Shown here: in pieces, positions 27,069 to 35,606 of the stretch
Numbering within the stretch: the stretch's first letter is position 1
Layout of the letters: each line of letters starts with the position of its first letter
Source of the DNA: an uncultured Bacillota bacterium
GTDB lineage: Bacteria > Bacillota_I > Bacilli_A > RFN20 > CAG-288
Assembly (NCBI GenBank): GCA_949282275.1
Contig: CASDOO010000006.1
Coordinates: forward strand, 27,170-91,169
Direction: 5' to 3'
DNA length: 64,000 bases
Program-made: the position numbers and the translations under genes
Notes under the pieces: generated by a model
Database searches by the model: none
What the model saw: only the letters and a program-made list of their open reading frames with translations
What the model was told of the DNA's origin: nothing

Positions 27069-27829
27069 TGGATGCTCGATTGAATGAGACGGACTTTCTC
27101 GTCCAAGTTGTCGACGATGAACTCTTTGACGAAAGAGTTTGTGGGATTGTAGTAGATTTCCTTAGGTGTTCCTAACTGTTGGATTGAACCATCTTTCATC
27201 ACCATGATGCGATCGGAGAGACTGAAAGCCTCCTCTTGATCGTGCGTGATATATATCATCGTCATTTTTCTCTCGATTTGTATTCTCTTGATAAGCTTGC
27301 GCAGGGCCATTTTGATATCCGTGTCTAGTGCCGACATTGGTTCATCGAAAAGAATGACATCCGGATTCAGGACTAGGGAACGTGCAATGGCGACCCTTTG
27401 CTGTTGTCCGCCGCTTAATTGCCTTGGCTTCTTGTTGATATGATCTTCCAGGGCGACATCCTTGACGATGCTTTTGACCTTTTCATCAATAGTGGCTTTG
27501 TCGATCTTTCGTGCCTTGAGGGCATAGGCGATATTTTCATAGACCGACATGTTCGGGAACAGGGCATAGTTCTGGAAGACGATCCCCATGTTTCTTTGCT
27601 GGGGTGGGAGACGGGTTATGTCTTTGTTCTCTTTTGTTATCGTTCCGGAGTTCAGGAATTCGATTCCGATGAGACAGCGGAGCAAGGTTGTCTTTCCACA
27701 TCCCGAAGGGCCAAGAACCGAAAGAAACTCTCCTTTGAAAATATCGAAGGAAATGCTATTGAGGACAATCTTGTTTCCATATTTTTTGAGAAGATTGTTG
27801 GCGATTATGATCTTGTTTTTGTATTCCAT
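27065..27829 (-). CDS. ABC transporter ATP-binding protein
   Basis: A 254-residue ATPase that powers the importer. Walker A is GPSGCGKTTLL, the Q-loop is in GIVFQNYALFPNMSVYEN, the signature is LSGGQQQRVAIARS, and Walker B is VILFDEPMSALD, with a switch His in YITHDQEEAF. It is of the PotA/FbpC/PhnT group that pairs with the double permease encoded next. One base separates it from the binding-protein gene and it overlaps the permease by ATGA, a tight three-gene operon. Confidence 0.92.
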   Translation of the reverse strand: MEYKNKIIIANNLLKKYGNKIVLNSISFDIFKGEFLSVLGPSGCGKTTLLRCLIGIEFLNSGTITKENKDITRLPPQQRNMGIVFQNYALFPNMSVYENIAYALKARKIDKATIDEKVKSIVKDVALEDHINKKPRQLSGGQQQRVAIARSLVLNPDVILFDEPMSALDTDIKMALRKLIKRIQIERKMTMIYITHDQEEAFSLSDRIMVMKDGSIQQLGTPKEIYYNPTNSFVKEFIVDNLDEKVRLIQSSIQ

Positions 27830-27830
27830 A

Positions 27831-28844
27831 TCAATACTCCCAGGAATCCAGCAAATCCTTCTTATATTCAGGATCCTTCAAACCAATCATGCGGATTTCC
27901 GAAACGTTCGTTGGGTAATTCGGCGTCAAGGATGGGGCTTGCTCAGCATAGATGACATCCGAGGTGAACCGGATAGTCTGTTCATAGTTTAGCTCGTCTG
28001 CCAGATACTCGAAGACCGAAGGTACGGCCTCTCTTTCTTGATGCCCTTCTACCATGCCCATGACAAAAAGGTTGTAGGGAGAGCCTTCCTCTGGAATGAT
28101 GGTTTGGATATCTGGATTCTCGTTCGAATACTGGATTCCCTGCCAAACCATTCCTATCGCAATTCCGATTTCTCCTCTTTCAAGGGCTTTGAGAGGCGCC
28201 GAACCCGAAGAGGTGAATTCGTTGATGTTTGGCCTTAACTGACGGAAATAATCCAGGGCCGCCTCTTTCCCAAGAAGGGAAACCATTCCGTTATAGAAAC
28301 CATATCCTGTTCCACTCGACTTTGGATTCGGCATTTGAATGAGGTTGTTATATATGGGATTGAGCAAATCCTGGAAGCTTTTTGGAATTGGCACGTTATG
28401 TTGATCAAGGACACTTGTATTGATAACAATTCCCAGGTTTGTCTTGCAATCGACAATAAATCCATCTTCTATTGTCGTGATGTTGTTCACGGAATCAGCA
28501 TAATCCGGTATGTTTTCGGAATAGGGCCCGAGGTCACATAGGATACTCGGCTCAATGCTCGATAGTTGTGCTCCGTTAGTAATGTCTACGTCATAAAATA
28601 TGTCGCAATCGGAATAGGTTCCTTCGTTGGCGAGTTTTGTGTAGATCATGCTTGAGCCGACCGACTGGATGATAATTTCGTATTCCGGGAAACGATCGTA
28701 TAATTGCTGGTAGAGATAGGTATTCCTTTCTTCCTCGGCCCCGGAATAGATCATGACGAAATTTTCTGTCGAGCAAGACGAAAGCGATGGGGACAGAAGC
28801 AAGGAAATCATAGCAATGGAAAGGAAAAAACCATTTCTCTTCAT
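27831..28844 (-). CDS. ABC importer substrate-binding lipoprotein
   Basis: A 337-residue extracellular binding protein of the Fe3+/aminoethylphosphonate/thiamine type. The N terminus MKRNGFFLSIAMISLLLSP ends in the lipobox LSSC (Cys24). MIYSGAEEERNTYLYQQLYD, MPNPKSSGTGYGFYNGMV and GIAIGMVWQG are typical of the family. The start at 28844 gives a proper signal peptide; a longer frame to 29027 crosses the promoter and is rejected. No ribosome site exists and the promoter predicts a leader of only about four bases. Ligand probably a small charged headgroup, by context. Confidence 0.88.
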   Translation of the reverse strand: MKRNGFFLSIAMISLLLSPSLSSCSTENFVMIYSGAEEERNTYLYQQLYDRFPEYEIIIQSVGSSMIYTKLANEGTYSDCDIFYDVDITNGAQLSSIEPSILCDLGPYSENIPDYADSVNNITTIEDGFIVDCKTNLGIVINTSVLDQHNVPIPKSFQDLLNPIYNNLIQMPNPKSSGTGYGFYNGMVSLLGKEAALDYFRQLRPNINEFTSSGSAPLKALERGEIGIAIGMVWQGIQYSNENPDIQTIIPEEGSPYNLFVMGMVEGHQEREAVPSVFEYLADELNYEQTIRFTSDVIYAEQAPSLTPNYPTNVSEIRMIGLKDPEYKKDLLDSWEY

Positions 28845-28854
28845 GACGACTTGC

Positions 28855-28883
28855 ATTATAGATGCATCCCTTAATGTTTTCAA
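28855..28883 (-). promoter_or_regulatory. Promoter of the headgroup importer operon, near-leaderless
   Basis: On the minus strand TTGAAA (28878-28883) and TATAAT (28855-28860) are 17 bases apart, close to consensus. The start codon is 10 bases past the -10 box, so the leader is only about four bases. Confidence 0.7.
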
Positions 28884-29261
28884 GTTAGCTATTATCAGCG
28901 GCATGAAGGAACATGAGGAAGGGAAAGAGTTCCTTGATTTCATTCTTTGAATGATAGTAAAAATGTGTTGTCCTATGTGTTTGTTTTCTTCATTATTTAT
29001 AGGATTATACAGGTTTGCTGGGTCCAAAGCGTAGGATACAAAAGGAACTGGAAAACTACTTAAGTGCTATAAGCGCATACAAGCTTTTCATGCTCGTATT
29101 CTCATTGACAAAAAAACGAGGTGTTTATTTGTTTCATCACTCCTTTATTGTCAATTAAAAAGGAAAAATGTGAAAACGAAGAATTAAAAAGCGGGAAAAA
29201 TGTAAAAGAACATAAAATTATTATCGGAATTTTGTGACAATATGTATTTCGGAGAATAGTG
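28884..29261. other. AT-rich intergenic region
   Basis: About 380 bp between divergent genes. A plus-strand frame near 29005-29157 reads GPKRRIQKELENYLSAISAY but has no start codon or ribosome site and may be a remnant. No further gene is supported. Confidence 0.3.
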
Positions 29262-30839
29262 ATGAAACTTCTCAAAAGAAAGATTGATGATTTTCTAAAG
29301 AATTGGAAGGAAGACAAAGAAAGACTTCCCCTTGTGGTGTCAGGCGCAAGACAAGTGGGAAAGACATCTTCGATCCTTTCTTTTGCCGAGAAAAATTACC
29401 AGAATGTCGTGGCCATCAACTTTGCTTTGGAAAAACAATACAGGGATATCTTTGAGACCGGCTATTCTGTCGATAAGATTATCGAGAATATATCCTTTCT
29501 TGATTCATCCAAGACATTCCCGCCAAATAAGACACTTTTCTTTTTTGACGAAATTCAGGCTTGCCCAGCTGTCGCAACGAGTTTGAAAGCCTTCAAACTG
29601 GATGGTCGCTACGATGTCATCTGCTCGGGATCGATGATGGGAATCAACTACCAAGAAATCGAATCCAATAGCGTCGGTTTCAAAACCGATTATGAGATGT
29701 CCTCTATGGATTTTGAAGAATTCCTTTGGGCAAAAGGCTATTCGCAATCTCAAATCGAAGTGCTTTATCAGGCGATGAAGAGAGGGGAATCTTTGCCCAA
29801 GGCTATTTTCGAAGCAATGCTAGGGGCTTTTCGAGAATATATGGTTCTTGGGGGAATGCCACGTATCGTCAATTCGTTTGTTCGAAATGGCAATTATAGC
29901 GGCACCCTGGAGATGCAACGGCAAATTCTGAAAGACTACGAAGAGGATATCACCAAGTATGCCGGTGGACTCGACAAGGGCAGAATCCTGAATGTCTATC
30001 GCAAGATTCCCGTTTTTCTTGGGAAGGACAATAAAAAGTTCCAGATTTCCAAGGTTAGCCATGGGGCTAGAAATAGGGAGTATATTGGTGTTGTCGACTG
30101 GCTTGTCAAGGCCGGTATCGTCAATGTTTGCCATGTCATGGCTGATCTTTCCCTACCCTTGAAAGGAAACTACAATCCAGACTATTACAAACTTTATTTT
30201 GCAGATCCTGGCCCTCTTGTCGCCTCGCTTGATGATGAAGCCCAAAGCGATCTTAGAGCGAACAAGAATTTCAATACCTACAAGGGGGCTCTTTATGAGA
30301 ATGTTGTTGCCGATATGTTGCGAAAGGGAGGCTACGACCTATACTTCTATGCCAATGAAAAGAAAACAATCAAGCTGGACTTTCTCGTTCGGGACAAGGA
30401 CAGTCTTGTCCCTATCGAAGTAAAGGCATCCGATGGCAAAGCAACATCGATGAAGAAAGCCATTGAATCAACGCAATATCCAGACATCCACTACGGCATC
30501 AAGCTTTGCAACAAGAACATCGGTTTTGATGGAGCCTGCTATACATTTCCTTATTTTCTGACTTTTCTTCTAAAGAGGTTTTGGCAGAAAGAAGCGAGTC
30601 AAGACTTTCGAATATATAAAGCAAACTCAAGACAATTCGGAACACAAGAACCGAGGATCCGTTTTCGAGGAATTCCAGAGGCGGTGGGCATAAACGTCCG
30701 CTGGCACAACAACGAGCGGATTATGTCGCGATGCGGCGGAGTGCCTGTTTATAACAGATTCTCTGTCCGTTCTCTTACTATAGTTCAATGTTCAACAATT
30801 GGAGTCCGGTACACTTTGAAAGTGGACAACGTTTTTTGA
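29262..30839 (+). CDS. AAA_14/DUF4143 ATPase, C terminus altered by IS remnant
   Basis: The first 440 or so residues are a complete member of the AAA_14 plus DUF4143 family. Walker A is GARQVGKTSS, Walker B is LFFFDEIQA, an FLWAKG segment follows, and the C-terminal nuclease-like strand is LDFLVRDKDSLVPIEVKAS. Members normally end soon after the FPYFLTFLLKRF part. Here the frame continues for 85 unlike residues that match the end of an IS3-family transposase, so the native stop has been lost. ATG at 29262 follows GGAG. Function of the family is not settled; some are linked to toxin-antitoxin or defence regions. Confidence 0.82.
   Translation: MKLLKRKIDDFLKNWKEDKERLPLVVSGARQVGKTSSILSFAEKNYQNVVAINFALEKQYRDIFETGYSVDKIIENISFLDSSKTFPPNKTLFFFDEIQACPAVATSLKAFKLDGRYDVICSGSMMGINYQEIESNSVGFKTDYEMSSMDFEEFLWAKGYSQSQIEVLYQAMKRGESLPKAIFEAMLGAFREYMVLGGMPRIVNSFVRNGNYSGTLEMQRQILKDYEEDITKYAGGLDKGRILNVYRKIPVFLGKDNKKFQISKVSHGARNREYIGVVDWLVKAGIVNVCHVMADLSLPLKGNYNPDYYKLYFADPGPLVASLDDEAQSDLRANKNFNTYKGALYENVVADMLRKGGYDLYFYANEKKTIKLDFLVRDKDSLVPIEVKASDGKATSMKKAIESTQYPDIHYGIKLCNKNIGFDGACYTFPYFLTFLLKRFWQKEASQDFRIYKANSRQFGTQEPRIRFRGIPEAVGINVRWHNNERIMSRCGGVPVYNRFSVRSLTIVQCSTIGVRYTLKVDNVF
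30640..30828 (+). mobile_element. IS3-family (IS150-type) 3' remnant
   Basis: In frame with the ATPase, VRWHNNERIMSRCGGVPVYN resembles the C-terminal YNNERI...GG-SPV-YR of IS3-family OrfB transposases, with small frame damage around it. The sequence then ends in a likely right terminal repeat, TGTCCACTTTCAAAGTGTAC reading inward from 30828. No left end or catalytic DDE part is present. Identification is by pattern only. Confidence 0.5.
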
Positions 30840-30842
30840 AGT

Positions 30843-32546
30843 CTATTTGTTTAACGCTGGGGAATGCTTTGAGATATTGAAAAGCCAGTTTGATTCTTCG
30901 GTATCTTTGGCTTGGAAGCCGGAAAGGAGCATTGCGCCTTTGAATTGACCAGGATTTAGGTAAGTGCCTGTCTTCTTTTGGAAAAACTGGAGCAATTCAT
31001 TGGAGGCATGTTCCTCCTTATGAGAATTATCGGGAAGCAGATTTTGATGAATCCAATTTAAGACACGGGACTGAATATCGGAGTCCATTTCCAGGAATTG
31101 ACTTGGGCGATCTGTTTCACTAACAATCTCGAAATAGCCGGAACGATTGTTTCCTTTTCGACGAATGAGACAAGCGGATTTTAGTTGGTCGATATAATAT
31201 CGGACGCCATTCTTTGAGACATTCAGGATTCCTTGCATCTGTTCATAAGTTGCTCTTGGATTGTCGCGGATGATTTCCAAAGCCTCCTTTAGCTTTGGGT
31301 TTTCCTGAATGAGCAAACTCCTTGGTTTGAAGAAGTCTTTTTCTAGAAGAGGATTCCAATTATGGCTTGACGGAGTCGTTGCAATCTCTTCGATGTTGTA
31401 ATGGTATTTTTTATTTTTCAGGCAGATGGTGAACATTCTAGGATTGTAGGTACATGTGGGAGCAAAAACATCTGCCAAATCCTGATAGTCATCGAGAATC
31501 TTGGCAAATCCAGAGCCTTTTTCTTCCATTAGGCGACAATTGACGAATACTCTGCAAATATCAGGGTTCCTTCTTGATGATGGCAAGACTTTTAGCTTTA
31601 TCTGGTTAGTCCCATTGGCGTCTTGATACATTGAACCAGGCGATGTGATTTCCACGCGGTCTGGATAGCAATCGACCATAATTTCGCTTCCGAGGATCTT
31701 GTAATCCCGATGGGCAATGGCGTTGATTATTGCCTCACGAAGGGATTCATTGGAAAAGGAGCCATCATCTTGAAAGAAGAGGCCCGTCTTTATTCCACCA
31801 AATGAATAATACTGAACGTTGTGAACATAGTCTATGATGAACTCCAGCATCTCCAAGGCGGAACCTCTGTAGGCTTTGGAATCGATGACGCGATTGGTAC
31901 CTTTTGTGATGTTCGGCCATGTGTTACAGACGACATTGGCATTGGAATAGGTTGAATGGTCCATAAAGAGATAGCCGGTGATCGTAAGGATCGAATCCTT
32001 GTTGATCAAGTTCATGGAAATCAGATCGTTATCAATCAAGGATTTGGCGCTGTTTCCTCTTTGATAGTATTCGTTAAGCTTCGTAAAGGAAGCTAAAGTG
32101 GCATGAACACCGATTGGCGTAAGATCATAATTCTGTTCCGTCATTCTCAGAAGCGCATTTTGCATTTCCTCGATTGTCGCGATGACGGAGCTCTTTTCCC
32201 TTCGGACATACATGATTGGGATTCCGTTGTTTATAAGCCAGGTGATACCGTTGTTTCTTTTGGTCACAACAAGCGAGAAAGCTGTTTTGGTACCTTTCGT
32301 GACATATTCTCCGATTTCATAAATTGGGAGAGGATCTAGATGGGTTTGTATGATTTGTTCAATATGTCGGATAGACAAATCGATTTCACTGCTGTCGATG
32401 CCACAAAAAGAGCCATCGTCATTATAGCCAAACAAGAGTGTTCCGCCTTTTGTGTTCGAAAAGGCGGCAACGGTTTTGCACCATTTCATCCACTCCTTCG
32501 TGTTGATGGAGCTTTTGTATTCGCGGTCTATTGACTCTTTATTCAT
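30843..32546 (-). CDS. AlbA_2-domain/RecG-like ATP-binding transcriptional regulator
   Basis: A 567-residue protein. The N-terminal AlbA_2 (Schlafen-like) domain has EYKSSINTKEWMKWCKTVAAFSNTKGGTLLFG (split here by position: EYK near residue 7, NTKGGTLLFG near 32). A central RecG/HATPase-like part has NESLREAIINAIAHRDY. A C-terminal winged helix has ATYEQMQGILNVSKNGVRYY. ATG at 32546 follows GAGGAG; upstream sequence is the promoter and repeat array. Such proteins are thought to act as DNA-binding regulators, and the repeats in front suggest it controls itself. Physiological role unknown. Confidence 0.75.
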   Translation of the reverse strand: MNKESIDREYKSSINTKEWMKWCKTVAAFSNTKGGTLLFGYNDDGSFCGIDSSEIDLSIRHIEQIIQTHLDPLPIYEIGEYVTKGTKTAFSLVVTKRNNGITWLINNGIPIMYVRREKSSVIATIEEMQNALLRMTEQNYDLTPIGVHATLASFTKLNEYYQRGNSAKSLIDNDLISMNLINKDSILTITGYLFMDHSTYSNANVVCNTWPNITKGTNRVIDSKAYRGSALEMLEFIIDYVHNVQYYSFGGIKTGLFFQDDGSFSNESLREAIINAIAHRDYKILGSEIMVDCYPDRVEITSPGSMYQDANGTNQIKLKVLPSSRRNPDICRVFVNCRLMEEKGSGFAKILDDYQDLADVFAPTCTYNPRMFTICLKNKKYHYNIEEIATTPSSHNWNPLLEKDFFKPRSLLIQENPKLKEALEIIRDNPRATYEQMQGILNVSKNGVRYYIDQLKSACLIRRKGNNRSGYFEIVSETDRPSQFLEMDSDIQSRVLNWIHQNLLPDNSHKEEHASNELLQFFQKKTGTYLNPGQFKGAMLLSGFQAKDTEESNWLFNISKHSPALNK

Positions 32547-32567
32547 CGGCTTTTTCTCCTCTTTTAA

Positions 32568-32596
32568 ATTATAAGTTGTTCGAATAGCGTAGTCAA
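32568..32596 (-). promoter_or_regulatory. Promoter overlapped by the repeat array
   Basis: On the minus strand TTGACT (32591-32596) and TATAAT (32568-32573) are 17 bases apart. The -35 box and half the spacer lie within repeat units 1 and 2, and GAGGAG plus ATG follow about 15 bases after the start site. Confidence 0.75.
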
Positions 32597-32694
32597 TGTC
32601 GTAGTAGAATAGCGTAGTGAATAGCGTAGTCGATTGGCGTAGTAGAATAGCGTAGTGAATAGCGCAGTTGATTAGCGTAGTGAATAGCACAGTA
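32582..32694. repeat. Nine tandem 12-13-bp repeats (GAATAGCGTAGT)
   Basis: Nine head-to-tail units, consensus GAATAGCGTAGT plus an optional base, cover 113 bp. Variants change the first half (GATTGGCGTAGT) or the core (GCGCAGT, GCACAGT). The array begins at the promoter of the AlbA_2-type gene and extends upstream of it. Probable multi-copy operator; too short and regular to be a CRISPR array. Confidence 0.9.
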
Positions 32695-32826
32695 GCAGGC
32701 AAAATATTATGCACGCTAAAGGAAACGGAGTGGCAGAAGCTTAACGGAAATATCAGCGGAAGAATTTCCTTTGCTTAGCAAGAACAGAAAAGGACTTGTG
32801 GCCAGGGTCCAAAGAAAGGAAAGGGA

Positions 32827-33864
32827 TTAGCTGTCCGTGACTTCCTCAAAGCCATCGAAGAGGAGGATATGTCGTATGCCTTCCCCTTCCTTTTTAAGAT
32901 GGAAGAGAATGGCGACTTGGTCCTTGTCGACAAGAATCATTAGGCTAAGGATGTCATCGTCCAAGCCTTCGAGAAGAACATTTGCCGGAAGGGGATTCTT
33001 TTCCGGAAGGAAGCGATAACTTGTCGTATCGCCATCCGTCTCCTTTTCGAAGAAGGCCGTAGAAAGCCGAAAAAGGCAATCAAGATCCTCTTTCCAATTC
33101 GTTTTCCGTTCAACGAATTCCCCTTGGACGAGGGATACGGCCGTTCTTTCGTCTTGGTAGAGACATTCCGGACCAGTCGGGATATCCTTTGGATTGGAGA
33201 AACGCCACGTTCGCATGGTTTCCAGGCCGGTGTCCATGTGGACGATATGCTCTTGCCTTGTGTAGCGAAAGCTCTTGAGTCTCTTCATCGTCTTGCGGAA
33301 AGAAGGATCGTCTATTTCCGGAAGAGGGGCAACCTCGGGAAAAACGGCATTCTTTCCGAAGGCATCGATTCTAAGGAGAATGTGCATCGCTTTCCTTTCG
33401 GGGACGGAAATCCGGATATCGACGAGCAGATTCTTGTTCTCGTCTTCCGTCAGGCGGAAGGAGAAATCCTTTTCGTCCAATGAGTCGGGGATATCGAAAA
33501 GGGCATTGAAGCGATAGGGGATGTCGTAAAGGAGGGCAGTGGAAAAGGGGAGGCGAAAATCCTCGCCGTCCTGGACGAAATCCTTCGCGGAAAGGCCTTT
33601 GAAAGGGTTGACGGTTCCGATTGGATGGACAGAGAGGCTTGCATCCTCTTTTTCGACTTTGTTCTCTGACGACAGGAAAAGACGGAAGACCTTGTCGTCA
33701 TCTATGAAATAGAGGCCGTCCTGCGAACTGGATCCGATCTGGACAAAGGCTCTCTTGCCGTCGTTTCCAAACAGGCCGATGGGATGGAAGGTGTCGTCCT
33801 GCTGGACGAAGACCGTGGAAAGGAAGGCTTCGGACAGGGCCGGAAGCAACCGGTCTAGTTCCAT
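32827..33864 (-). CDS. Unrecognised 345-residue protein
   Basis: No family recognised. The product is soluble-looking, with many Phe/Leu/Asp residues and no signal peptide, and begins MELDRLLPALSEAFLSTVFV. ATG at 33864 is chosen because GGAAAGGAG precedes it; the frame upstream lies inside the ligase gene. It overlaps the O-antigen-ligase-like gene by ten bases and is probably co-transcribed with it. A role linked to surface polysaccharide is suggested only by that neighbour. Confidence 0.7.
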   Translation of the reverse strand: MELDRLLPALSEAFLSTVFVQQDDTFHPIGLFGNDGKRAFVQIGSSSQDGLYFIDDDKVFRLFLSSENKVEKEDASLSVHPIGTVNPFKGLSAKDFVQDGEDFRLPFSTALLYDIPYRFNALFDIPDSLDEKDFSFRLTEDENKNLLVDIRISVPERKAMHILLRIDAFGKNAVFPEVAPLPEIDDPSFRKTMKRLKSFRYTRQEHIVHMDTGLETMRTWRFSNPKDIPTGPECLYQDERTAVSLVQGEFVERKTNWKEDLDCLFRLSTAFFEKETDGDTTSYRFLPEKNPLPANVLLEGLDDDILSLMILVDKDQVAILFHLKKEGEGIRHILLFDGFEEVTDS

Positions 33865-35324
33865 GCCTTTCTCCTTTCCGGAACAGTCATAATCCCTGAC
33901 GTTGCAAGGATAGGCAGGAAATAGATGAGGATGAAGAGGATAGAGGAGACATCGTCCAGGAAGAGGAAGCGAGGCTCCGACAGGGCATAGCATCCCTGCA
34001 TAATGGCAAGAAGAAGAAAGAAAAGCCCGGCATCCTTTCTCCTGAGGAAGATCTTCCAGCAGAGGAAGAGGACAAAGAAAATGCCAAGCAGGACGAAAAG
34101 CGAGCCAAGGATTCCGTAATGAAGAAGGACTTCCGCAAAGCCATTGTGGGAGTTGAGGATTGAAAGCGTCGGATCGTTTCGGTAGATGGAGAAGATGTTC
34201 GTGAAGGGGACGCGGGAATAGCCAAAGACAAGAAAGAAGGGATAGGCAAGCGTCGACAGGGCCTGACGGACGATCGTAAGCCGATGTCCTAGTGTTTGCG
34301 TATCAAAGACCTTTGCCACCAATTCGGCAAAGAAGGAAGAGAAGTCACCGTCGCAGAGGATTCCGATGACGGAAACGGCGATGACGACCTCCAGGATGAA
34401 GAAGGACCAAAGGAGGATTGCCATGGCCTTTTTCCTTCGGATAAAGAAGAAGGGCTCAAAAAGGAGGAAGAGCGTGAAGGAGCAGACGAGGAGATAGACG
34501 ACGGTTCGGCTATAAAGGGGAATGGAGAAAAGGAACAGGAGGGTCATGGTCAAGAAAGCGAAGAACGATTTGTCCCAGACAAAAAGAATCATGGCGGCCA
34601 TGAAGCCCAGGAAGACGAGAAAGCCGAAAACGTTCCTGTTGGTGGTGAAGGAAACGATGTTGGGCCCCTGAATTTCCTCAAGACCGATAAGATAGCGCAT
34701 GGAATGAAGAATGGAGTCCATTTCAATTACCATGGAATAAATAATGGCAACATAGACGAAAAGAATGTAGAAAACGAGAACGAATTTAAGAAACGTCACG
34801 AAATATTTTCCGAAAGTTGGAACAAAAAGGATGGCAATGAGGAAATAGGACATTAAGAAAGCATCCGACAGGATGGAATTGAATCTTTGGTATATCGTGA
34901 AGCCGGAATAGAGGACGGAACTTTCCGTTCCTTCATAGGAAAAGCTTAGGGACAGTTCGCCATAGGGAAAAGAAAAGACGGAGATGGTCCGGACAAGAAG
35001 GAAGGAAACAAAGACAATCAGGCAGAAAAGGATTTTCTTTCGCGGGACCATCCGGTAGCGATCGCGGATCAAGAAGAAGGACAAGCAGAAAAGGATGGGA
35101 AGAAGGACAAAGAAAATCTCGGGATTGAGCGGCTCCTTGAAATTGACGTCGATACCCATCGTCGCAAAAGAGGAGGCGTTTTGGGAAAGAAGGGATATCC
35201 GTCCGGACGAAAGCAGGGGAAGGAAAAGCGTCAGGAGAAGGAGATAGGCTATATCGAAAAGGTCTTTTCGGGAGGGCAGCATCGGAAAGGCGATCTTCTT
35301 CAATCGAAATGAAAAACAAGGCAT
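33855..35324 (-). CDS. O-antigen ligase/Wzy_C-like membrane protein
   Basis: A 489-residue protein with about 11-12 hydrophobic segments and a large loop between late helices. TTNRNVFGFLVFLGF, LGHRLTIVRQAL and NSHNGFAEVLLHYGILGSL are typical of the Wzy_C (O-antigen ligase/polymerase) superfamily. In Gram-positives such proteins polymerise or attach surface glycans or glycosylate proteins. ATG at 35324 is chosen because a promoter (TTGTTT, 17 bases, TATCAT) ends seven bases before it, with no ribosome site. It lies outside the main polysaccharide locus. Confidence 0.8.
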   Translation of the reverse strand: MPCFSFRLKKIAFPMLPSRKDLFDIAYLLLLTLFLPLLSSGRISLLSQNASSFATMGIDVNFKEPLNPEIFFVLLPILFCLSFFLIRDRYRMVPRKKILFCLIVFVSFLLVRTISVFSFPYGELSLSFSYEGTESSVLYSGFTIYQRFNSILSDAFLMSYFLIAILFVPTFGKYFVTFLKFVLVFYILFVYVAIIYSMVIEMDSILHSMRYLIGLEEIQGPNIVSFTTNRNVFGFLVFLGFMAAMILFVWDKSFFAFLTMTLLFLFSIPLYSRTVVYLLVCSFTLFLLFEPFFFIRRKKAMAILLWSFFILEVVIAVSVIGILCDGDFSSFFAELVAKVFDTQTLGHRLTIVRQALSTLAYPFFLVFGYSRVPFTNIFSIYRNDPTLSILNSHNGFAEVLLHYGILGSLFVLLGIFFVLFLCWKIFLRRKDAGLFFLLLAIMQGCYALSEPRFLFLDDVSSILFILIYFLPILATSGIMTVPERRKAWN

Positions 35325-35331
35325 AAAAGCA

Positions 35332-35360
35332 ATGATAGGAGATTGCAAGGCGGAAAACAA
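35332..35360 (-). promoter_or_regulatory. Promoter giving a leaderless ligase mRNA
   Basis: On the minus strand TTGTTT (35355-35360) and TATCAT (35332-35337) are 17 bases apart. The ATG at 35324 starts seven bases after the -10 box. Confidence 0.5.
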
Positions 35361-35475
35361 TACGTCTGACCGTGTTTGTTTTCACACAAAGCCAACGTGT
35401 GGCAGGGAGAAGGGGAAAGATGGCGGGAGGAAAAGGATTGTGGATTCCTTTGCCTTTCCTCTTCTTATTTCTTTC

Positions 35476-35505
35476 TTGACTTGACTTCCTGGCCTTCTCT
35501 ATAAT
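35476..35505 (+). promoter_or_regulatory. Promoter for the anchored CxxC protein
   Basis: TTGACT (35476-35481) and consensus TATAAT (35500-35505) are 18 bases apart. A second TATAAT at 35560-35565 lacks a good -35 box. The leader is about 95 bases and ends in a strong GGAGGTGA site. Confidence 0.65.
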
Positions 35506-35606
35506 TTTTCGGTGATGTTCCGACCAGAAATGAGGTTATCTCTTTTCTGATTTTGGTATTATAATTAAGTTCTACGTGTGTGCATTCATATTTGGAGGTG
35601 ACTCAT

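Noticed and set aside
27831..29027. Longer start (29027) for the binding-protein gene
   Set aside because: It would add 61 residues lacking signal-peptide character and crossing a near-consensus promoter. Start 28844 gives a proper lipoprotein signal.
32582..32694. Repeat array considered as a CRISPR
   Set aside because: Units of 12-13 bp follow one another without unique spacers, and no cas genes are near. Tandem operator array fits better.
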